From positions 1-64,000 of the forward strand of contig JBKBIP010000023.1 in the NCBI GenBank assembly GCA_046297495.1: DNA of 64,000 nt. The letters run 5' to 3'. The DNA comes from JBKBIP01 sp046297495 (lineage in GTDB: Bacteria; Planctomycetota; Planctomycetia; Gemmatales; Gemmataceae). The notes under the pieces are model-generated. The model saw only the letters and a program-made list of their open reading frames with translations, did not search any database and was not told the DNA's origin. This document shows positions 58,348 through 64,000 of the stretch, in pieces. Every line of letters begins with the position of its first letter. Position 1 is the first letter of the stretch. The position numbers and the translations under genes were made by a program.

Positions 58348-59157
58348 CTACCAGTGCATCACAAATCCCCCATCCACATTGATAGTCTGTCCAGTGACAT
58401 TTTGGGCGCGTGGAGACGCCAGGAACACGGCCATATGGGCGATGTCGGTGGCATCTTGGAAGCGAGCGAGGGGGACGACTTTGCGGATTTTCTCGCCGGC
58501 CCATTCCTCGAAGGTAAGGCGTTTATCAGGAGGTTGCTGTTGGTTCCAGGCTTCGCAGATGGAGCGGTTCAAGGCGGTATCGACCATGCCCGGACACAGG
58601 CTGTTGACGCGGACGTTGTAGGGGGCGAGGTCCTTGGCGGCACATTGAGCGAAGTTGATCAGGGCCGCCTTGGAAGCACTGTACGGCGGATCGGTTTGCG
58701 AGCCGATTTGGCCGGCCACTGACGACAGGAAAAGCATCGTCCCGGCGCGAGCCTCGATCAACGGCGGCGCGAACGCATGGGCCACGTGGACGGCGCCGAT
58801 GACGTTCACCTCCAACACCTTGCCCCAGTCGCCGGGGGTCAGATTCCAGAAGGGGAAGCCATATTTCCCTGAACCGATCCCCACCGCGAATACCACATGA
58901 TCGACGCGGCCCAGAGTCGCTACAATGTCCCGGACTGCCTGTTGCATGGCGGCGTAGTTCGTGACATCGGCGACGATAGGGAGACAGCGAACGCCGTGCT
59001 CGGCCTGGAACCGTGCGGCGGTCTGGCTCACTTCCGCCAGCCGATCCATGACGGCGACGTTGGCTTGCTCGGCGGCGAACTGCGCGGCGATGGCTTGGCC
59101 GATGCCGCGCGCGCCGCCGATAATGACGGCAGTTTGTCCAGATAGTTGTAGGTCCAC
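58348..59157 (-). CDS. short-chain dehydrogenase/reductase
   Basis: A 269-residue classical SDR. It starts at GTG 59157 behind GAGG. Rossmann motif IGGARGIGQAIAAQFAAE, DVTNYAAMQ, the NVIGAVHVAHAFAP helix, the catalytic Ser in LFLSSVAGQIGSQ and Tyr-Lys in YSASKAALINF, then RVNSLCPGMVDTALN and the final QNVTGQTINVDGGFVMHW. The acidic residue after the second strand (VAVMDRLAE) suggests NAD(H) preference. The substrate is unknown; similar SDRs act on sugars, polyols or 3-oxoacyl groups. It lies 90 nt downstream of the helicase-associated protein gene on the same strand and may be transcribed with it. Confidence 0.88.
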   Translation of the reverse strand: MDLQLSGQTAVIIGGARGIGQAIAAQFAAEQANVAVMDRLAEVSQTAARFQAEHGVRCLPIVADVTNYAAMQQAVRDIVATLGRVDHVVFAVGIGSGKYGFPFWNLTPGDWGKVLEVNVIGAVHVAHAFAPPLIEARAGTMLFLSSVAGQIGSQTDPPYSASKAALINFAQCAAKDLAPYNVRVNSLCPGMVDTALNRSICEAWNQQQPPDKRLTFEEWAGEKIRKVVPLARFQDATDIAHMAVFLASPRAQNVTGQTINVDGGFVMHW

Positions 59158-59247
59158 GAGAAATCCTCGGAAGAAAACAATGATAAGGAGTATCGGCTAC
59201 ACCAACCTATCGAGCACGTCAGGATGGGTAGGCGTGAGGTCCGTGGC

Positions 59248-61437
59248 TTATCCCGTTCCATTCGATGAAGGTTGCTTGTCTAAGGCGTCGCCGCGCACGT
59301 CCATGCCGAGGGCTTGTATCTGGCGTAGCAGCAGGGCGCCATGTTCCTCGGCCACGGCGAGGGTCATGGGGCCAAGGCGATCTTGAATCAGATGGCGGGT
59401 TTCGGGCCACTGCTGCAAGCCGTCGGCCAATTCGGGACTGGCGACGGTGAGCACGAGCTGGCGGCGCAATTGGCCAGGGGGCATCTGGGCGGCGAGCAGC
59501 AACAAGCGGGCCGCTGCTGGCAATGGCTGGTCGCTACGCTGCGCGAACCAATCTTCCAGCTGTCGCAGATTGAATCCGTGACTCCGGGCGGCCGCCAGGG
59601 ATGCGGGGGTCATGCGGTAGTGACGTTTGCTGCTGGCGGTCGGGTCCGAAGAGGACCGTTGCTCCGGGCACGGCTCGGCGAAGCGGCGCAGTTCCGTCTC
59701 GGCCAACAAATCGGAACGGGCTAAGTCGATGGACAAGGTTACGCCATCGTCCGCCACTTCGATGCACTTGTCGGGAGCCAGGCCGTAATCGCGCGTGCCG
59801 GTTAGGCGAAAATGGCGGAAATCGACCTCGGATTCACGGGGGACGACCGCTAGCCGGTCGGTCAGACGGGCGCCGGGCAAACCGCGATTCAGGGCGGCGT
59901 TCAGGTCCTCCGCGCTAGCGAACTCGAACAGCGTAGCCGACGGATACACGGTGATGCGCTCGCGCTTGTCGGCCCAGGTCCGTAATGAATCGATTACCGG
60001 GCGCGGCAATTCCCTCATGCCGTGGCGTTCCAGCGTCTGGCAAATCGTGTCAAAGGTTTGTCCCATCTCCAAGGCGCGATACACCGTCTCCGGACGGAGC
60101 TGCAAGGTGCAGGCGGAACTCAAGCCGGTCCAGGCGGCGAAGCGTGACAGCTCGACGATAAGGGCCGGTGTCAATCCCTGACGATAGGCCACGATTTCCA
60201 AATTCGGCTGGACGTAGAGCGTCCGCGGAAAAGTAGCCGCCAGTTCCGGCACTGCGGCGCCGTCCAACAGCCAGCGTCCGAACGACGACAGACGAACGAG
60301 CCATTCCCCCGCCTCCCCCTTGCCGACCTGCAACCAGCGGGCCGGATAAGCGAAGCCGAGCAAAAATCGCTCCAGAGCGTGCGCCGCCGTCTGAGCGGAC
60401 TTGCTGCCCGGTATGGTTGTCCAATAAGGATGATGGGCGACGATCCACTCGGCCACCGTTTCGGGAGCGATCCAACTGTCCACCGGCAGACGCGCCAGCA
60501 GCAACAGGGACAGCAAATAGGCGGTTGGATAGGGATTGCGGAACGTCGTTCCCACGCGCCAGCCGGTTTGCGGGTCCCACGATTCCAAGCGTGGCACCGT
60601 CTCCCACAGCGAAGCGAGCGCCGGCGTCAATCCCTCTTCCCAGCTCTCCGGCAAATCCGCGGCTTGAATTTCTCCCTCTTGCTCGCGCAGGATGCCCAGC
60701 GCCAGGGCCAGCAGCACCGCCAGCAGACTGGCATCGGGCAGCTCGGCCAAGTTGTCCGGCGAGGTCGCGTTCAGCAGGGGATCGGCGCGCAAGCGATCCA
60801 GGTCACGCTTGAAGAAATCCCCCTGCTGCGTCCGCCGCAACGGTGCGTCGGCCACCTGCTGCCACAGGGCCGCCAGCCGCAACAGCCATTCCAGACCATC
60901 CGCTTCCATCACCGGGCCGACGGGAGCGGCCGGCTCCCGCGCCAGGTCCGGCAGGCCCAGGTCCTCGTTCACCAGCCGTGCGGTGACCGCGGGATGAGCA
61001 AAGACGAAATGCTCCGTGACGCTAGATTGACCAAGCCAGTGCTCGAAGGCGCGTAGCTTGGCGGTGGGGGGCCGCGGGGTGGACAAATCGGGATACAGCA
61101 AACCGGACGTGAACAGCGTCATCAGCGGGTCGATGCCTTCGACGTGTCCCAGAGCGGCCAGTATTTCCAGTAAACCGCCGACCGGCCAGCGCGGTTGCCG
61201 GCTCCGGCTGATGAGACCCAACAAGCGGCGGCCAGCCAGCGGCAATTCCCGCAAGCGGCGGTCGATGACGGCGGCATTTGCCACCGTGGCCAAGCTGCGG
61301 TCGATCAACTCCGCCGCCGGCCACTGGTTGCGCGGCTTGAACAGCTTGCCCGCGACTTCACGCAAGAGAGGTTCCCCATAACTCTCCAGCGTGTGCCGCA
61401 GATGATCGGTCCAGTATGCGGATTGACTCGAGGACAT
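59248..61437 (-). CDS. helicase-associated protein (PF13625-type), XPB partner candidate
   Basis: 729 residues. The start at 61437 (GGAG upstream; MSSSQSAYWTDHLRHTLESY) is preferred. The first ~440 residues are helical and resemble the winged-helix-rich N-terminus of helicase-associated proteins. Residues ~445-545 match the Helicase_C_3 (XPB/Ssl2) domain: TLYVQPNLEIVAYRQGLTPA, LQLRPETVYRALEMGQTFDT, LPRPVIDSLRTWADKRERIT and VYPSATLFEFASAEDL. No Walker A or DEAD-box motif is present, so it is not itself a helicase. In actinobacteria a protein of this family is encoded beside XPB. Here it lies two genes downstream of XPB, separated by a 91-residue protein, all in one orientation. Confidence 0.78.
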   Translation of the reverse strand: MSSSQSAYWTDHLRHTLESYGEPLLREVAGKLFKPRNQWPAAELIDRSLATVANAAVIDRRLRELPLAGRRLLGLISRSRQPRWPVGGLLEILAALGHVEGIDPLMTLFTSGLLYPDLSTPRPPTAKLRAFEHWLGQSSVTEHFVFAHPAVTARLVNEDLGLPDLAREPAAPVGPVMEADGLEWLLRLAALWQQVADAPLRRTQQGDFFKRDLDRLRADPLLNATSPDNLAELPDASLLAVLLALALGILREQEGEIQAADLPESWEEGLTPALASLWETVPRLESWDPQTGWRVGTTFRNPYPTAYLLSLLLLARLPVDSWIAPETVAEWIVAHHPYWTTIPGSKSAQTAAHALERFLLGFAYPARWLQVGKGEAGEWLVRLSSFGRWLLDGAAVPELAATFPRTLYVQPNLEIVAYRQGLTPALIVELSRFAAWTGLSSACTLQLRPETVYRALEMGQTFDTICQTLERHGMRELPRPVIDSLRTWADKRERITVYPSATLFEFASAEDLNAALNRGLPGARLTDRLAVVPRESEVDFRHFRLTGTRDYGLAPDKCIEVADDGVTLSIDLARSDLLAETELRRFAEPCPEQRSSSDPTASSKRHYRMTPASLAAARSHGFNLRQLEDWFAQRSDQPLPAAARLLLLAAQMPPGQLRRQLVLTVASPELADGLQQWPETRHLIQDRLGPMTLAVAEEHGALLLRQIQALGMDVRGDALDKQPSSNGTG

Positions 61438-61460
61438 CGGCTCCGATTGGACTGGCAAGA

Positions 61461-61736
61461 TTAGGAAGATTTCTCCGGCGTCGCCCCCAGGACTTGCGGC
61501 GTGTGCCCCATGCTTTGCAGTTCCTGAATCACGGCCTCCACGCGACCGGGCCGGACCAACAACACGCTGTCGGTCAAGCGGCCAACGATATTCTGCGCCA
61601 GCTTCTTGCGCGCCAGCAGCTCCTCGGCCAACACGGCGTCCTCGGTCCGCACCAAGCACACCCGGCGATGCAGTTTGACCGGAATGCGGGTACCACCGGG
61701 GCGCTCGCCAACGGTTCGCTCATGAAACACGGACAC
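61461..61736 (-). CDS. small protein between XPB and its partner, unknown function
   Basis: 91 residues from GTG 61736 (or 89 from GTG 61730), with a perfect AAAGGAGG just upstream that overlaps the end of the helicase gene. The sequence is compact and basic at first (TRIPVKLHRRVCLVRTEDAV), then helical (LAEELLARKKLAQNIVGRLT) and strand-like (DSVLLVRPGRVEAVIQELQS). There is no signal or membrane segment. It stops 23 nt before the partner gene. I do not recognise the family. Its strong ribosome site and fixed place between two related genes suggest a subunit or regulator of the XPB system. Confidence 0.65.
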   Translation of the reverse strand: MSVFHERTVGERPGGTRIPVKLHRRVCLVRTEDAVLAEELLARKKLAQNIVGRLTDSVLLVRPGRVEAVIQELQSMGHTPQVLGATPEKSS

Positions 61737-61745
61737 TGGCCTCCT

Positions 61746-63479
61746 TTACCCCGTCTTGCGGACCTGCTCCAGCAGCTCGTTGCCATCGACGATGGAGTAA
61801 CTGTACCCCTGCTCGGTGAGGAACAACTGGCGGTGGTGCGCGAAGTCGATTTCGCGCGTGTCGCGTGTCACCAAGGTGTAAAAATGAGCCACCTCGCCGC
61901 CAGCTTTAGGACGCAAGATCCGCCCCAGGCGTTGGGCCTCCTCCTGGCGCGAACCGAACGTGCCGGAAACCTGAATCAACACGTTGGCATCCGGCAAATC
62001 CAGGGCGAAGTTGCCAACCTTCGACAAGATCAAGTGCCGCAGCTCGCCGCGCCGAAAGCGGCCGTACAGATCCTCACGATCCGAGTTGGCGGTCTGCCCG
62101 GTGATCAGCGGAATGCCGAAGCGCTTGCTCAGGTGACGCAGGTGTTTCAGATATTGACCAATGATGAGCACGCGACTGCTCGGATAATGGTCCAGCAAGC
62201 GGGCGACGACATCATCCTTGGCCGGGTTCTCGGCGGCGATGCGGAACTTGTTACGCCACTCGGCCACGGCATATTCCATGCGCAGCGCTTCGGGCAGGGC
62301 CACGCGGATTTCCGTGCAGGTGGCCTCGGCGATCCAGCCGCGCCCTTCCAGCTCCCGCCACGGCACATCGTATTTCTTGGGACCGATGAGACTAAAGACA
62401 TCCTCTTCCCGGCCATCCTCGCGGATCAGGGTCGCGGTCAACCCCAAACGGCGGCGGGCCTGAATCTCCGCCGTGACGCGAAACACCGGCGCCGGCAACA
62501 GGTGGACTTCGTCGTAAATGATCAGTCCCCAATCCCGTTGATCAAATAGCTTGAAGTGCGGAAACTCTTCCTTCTTGTCGGGGCGATGGGTGAGAATTTG
62601 ATACGTCGCCAACGTGATTGGAGCAATGTTCTTGGATTCGCCGGTGTATTCGGCGATCTGATCGTCGGGGATGTCGGTCTTGTCGAGGATTTCACGGTGC
62701 CACTGCTTGACGGCGGTGATGCCGGTGGTCAGCACCAGGGTCGAACGCTGGCACAACGACATAGCGGCGAGGCCGACGATGGTTTTCCCTGCGCCGCACG
62801 GCAGCACCACGACGCCGCTTCCCCCCTGCACATGCCCCCCCGCGTAGAAAATATCGGCGGCTTCCTGCTGATAATCGCGCACCTGGAACGGCAAGCCGGA
62901 GCGACACACCGCGCGTAAATTGATGGGCAGCGCCGCCCCATCGGTGTAGCCGGCCAGGTCCTCGGCGGGATAGCCGACGGCAATCAAGCCCTGTTTCAGC
63001 ACGCCGCGAAAGGCCGGCTCGATCAAGAAGCTGCGGGCGTCGAGCCGTTCTCCCAGGTATTCACGCACTTTCGGCTGCCGGGCCAGCTCCTCCAGCAACG
63101 GCAGATCGTCGCACACCAGCCGCAGCTTGTCCCCTTCCTTCTCCAGCCGCACCCGCCCATACCGGCTCACGGTTTCGGCGATGTCGGTAGGGAGGTTCGT
63201 CGGCAGCGGGAACTTGCTGTACTGGGCCAGCACATCGATCATGACCTCAGCGGTCAGGCCAGCGGCGGCGGCGTTCCACAGCGACAACGGCGTGATGCGA
63301 TAGGTGTGGATATGTTCCGGGCTTTTCTCCAGCTCGGCGAACGGCGCCAGGGCATCCCGCGCCTCGGCGTACAGCGGATTATCCACCTCGACCAGAACCG
63401 AGCGGTCCCCCTGAACGATGAGCGGATTGAGCGGATTGTAGGTTGCCCCAACGCTTTTCGGCTGTGCGGCTTTCGTCAT
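61746..63479 (-). CDS. XPB/Ssl2-type DNA helicase
   Basis: A 577-residue superfamily-2 helicase, bacterial XPB. The start at 63479 is chosen for GAGG upstream; ATGs at 63509 and 63512 would add about ten residues. The N-terminal damage-recognition-like region (about 1-190) precedes FQVRDYQQEAADIFYAGG (Q-motif region), Walker A LPCGAGKTIVG (about 226), DEVH in IIYDEVHLLPA (about 319), LTATLIREDGREEDVFSLIG containing the XPB-specific RED motif (about 350), and C-terminal motifs SKVGNFALDLPDANVLIQVS and RQEEAQRLGRILRPK (about 518). XPB is a 3'-5' translocase used in nucleotide excision repair and transcription in eukaryotes; in mycobacteria it is a stand-alone helicase. It heads the unit with the small protein and the PF13625-type protein. 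Confidence 0.93.
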   Translation of the reverse strand: MTKAAQPKSVGATYNPLNPLIVQGDRSVLVEVDNPLYAEARDALAPFAELEKSPEHIHTYRITPLSLWNAAAAGLTAEVMIDVLAQYSKFPLPTNLPTDIAETVSRYGRVRLEKEGDKLRLVCDDLPLLEELARQPKVREYLGERLDARSFLIEPAFRGVLKQGLIAVGYPAEDLAGYTDGAALPINLRAVCRSGLPFQVRDYQQEAADIFYAGGHVQGGSGVVVLPCGAGKTIVGLAAMSLCQRSTLVLTTGITAVKQWHREILDKTDIPDDQIAEYTGESKNIAPITLATYQILTHRPDKKEEFPHFKLFDQRDWGLIIYDEVHLLPAPVFRVTAEIQARRRLGLTATLIREDGREEDVFSLIGPKKYDVPWRELEGRGWIAEATCTEIRVALPEALRMEYAVAEWRNKFRIAAENPAKDDVVARLLDHYPSSRVLIIGQYLKHLRHLSKRFGIPLITGQTANSDREDLYGRFRRGELRHLILSKVGNFALDLPDANVLIQVSGTFGSRQEEAQRLGRILRPKAGGEVAHFYTLVTRDTREIDFAHHRQLFLTEQGYSYSIVDGNELLEQVRKTG

Positions 63480-63809
63480 GCCACTTGCACCCTCGCCCTG
63501 AGATTCCATCATGGTGAAGTCTAGTAGGTTAGGCAAAACCGTGCAAGGCGAACCCAAAGCCACCCAAACTTTGGTGTTGATTGTTTTAGTAAACTTATGT
63601 ATACTAAGAGAAAAGGGTAGGAACAGGGTTTCATTGTTCCATTCCACCCCACCCCCCTTTTCGCGGATGACGCGCTGTCGAACTGGAAGCCCGATTGACC
63701 GCTGGCTGGCCAATACGACAGGGGAAAGCCGGGATAAGGTCCTGGATACGTCAACCAGGCAAGACGCCACCAACCTATTATAACAGTAGTTCCCCGCCAT
63801 GCGCGCGGC
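63480..63809. other. intergenic region upstream of XPB with repeated element
   Basis: 330 nt. It contains two alternative XPB ATGs (63509, 63512), the repeated element at 63587-63656 and about 150 nt with no recognisable gene. The XPB promoter should be here on the minus strand, but no clear -10 was identified. Confidence 0.4.
63587..63656 (+). repeat. repeated element copy 2
   Basis: TAGTAAACTTATGTATACTA begins the AT-rich box (with TTAGTA/TACTAA as inverted arms), and 63628-63655 is the 28-nt core identical to 6874-6901. The distance between box and core is 41 nt. It lies 108 nt upstream of the XPB start, pointing away from it, next to the decayed PQQ fragment. Confidence 0.65.
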
Positions 63810-64000
63810 TGACCATAGCTCCTTCCCCGTCAGTGGATCATACCCCTTGAGGGCATGGGGGACGGCAAAGATGAGCTGGTCTTGCATGCCGACCGGGGCG
63901 ATGAGGGGCGTGGCCCGGGAGCCGGCAAGGCCACTTTCCAGCGGACGTTTTCCGTGGTACTCCACTTCAAAGGCAGTCCCTTCTCCGTGCTGACTCCCTG
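63810..64000 (-). pseudogene. decayed PQQ-like propeller fragment, continues beyond window
   Basis: Read on the minus strand from 64000, one frame gives TEKGLPLKWSTTENVRWKVA then LPAPG, the typical early segment of planctomycete PQQ-repeat proteins. Near 63914 the homology moves to another frame: ATPLIAPVGMQDQLIFAVPH, then LKGYDPLTGKELWS, which is a typical later blade of the same family. After LWS the likeness ends and no propeller sequence follows. So the 3' part carries a frameshift, probably with an internal deletion, and is truncated. The 5' part lies outside the window. A sequencing error could explain the shift but not the missing C-terminus. Confidence 0.65.

Overview
The window reads as one stretch of a GC-rich planctomycete chromosome, probably Gemmataceae or a close relative. 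The evidence is the gene content. There are two sets of planctomycete cytochrome-like DUF1549/DUF1553 proteins with DUF1501 partners. There are also DUF1080, SMP-30-type and CRTAC1-type secreted proteins, and a secreted protein carrying the N-terminal LExRVVPA motif. Most genes have a clear Shine-Dalgarno and many are packed in short, translationally coupled runs. One run of 99 Ns (5541-5639) shows that this is a scaffold, probably a draft or metagenome assembly.

Layout: 0.1-9.8 kb holds secreted and cell-envelope proteins: an FG-GAP-like repeat protein, a beta-barrel candidate, a CRTAC1 propeller, a second propeller broken by the N gap, and a DUF11 lipoprotein. 9.8-14.4 kb holds an N-terminally truncated Uma2 nuclease, a coiled-coil lipoprotein and the protein-quality block tRNA-Gly / trigger factor / two tandem ClpP. 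14.6-17.7 kb holds an SMP-30 protein, an alpha/beta hydrolase and a DUF6263-like protein. 17.7-21.9 kb is the overlapping operon moeA-lnt-ATP-grasp ligase; the ligase resembles the enzymes that put glutamate on tyramine for methanofuran. 22-24 kb is a two-gene transketolase. 24.1-24.8 kb holds a small secreted peptide and a structured RNA candidate ending in an intrinsic terminator.

25.3-30.5 kb holds an ornithine cyclodeaminase/mu-crystallin gene facing a two-gene unit (LOR/SDH-type protein plus amidinotransferase) that looks like a split version of the cyanobacterial AgrE/ArgZ arginine-to-proline enzyme. 30.7-38.5 kb contains a small protein, a site-2 protease with a zinc-ribbon tail, flavin prenyltransferase, PIG-L deacetylase, GlpD, an orphan solute-binding lipoprotein, a TIM-barrel epimerase and RfbD. 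38.6-46.4 kb has PhoD and a DUF1553/DUF1501/PPC unit. 46.6-52.5 kb has an HD-GYP response regulator, a NupC transporter, the TPR/small membrane protein/QueF unit and a second SMP-30 paralog. 52.7-58.3 kb has a second DUF1553/PQQ/DUF1501 unit. 58.3-63.5 kb has a short-chain dehydrogenase and the three-gene unit XPB helicase / small protein / PF13625-type helicase-associated protein. The right edge holds a decayed PQQ-propeller fragment.

The most notable non-coding features are a roughly 75-nt element present at 6.8 kb and 63.6 kb with a 28-nt identical core, several families of dispersed palindromic repeats placed just after genes, and the structured RNA at 24.5-24.8 kb. I see no CRISPR array, prophage, intact insertion sequence or origin. 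All functional calls are from reading motifs and family resemblance; no database search was run.
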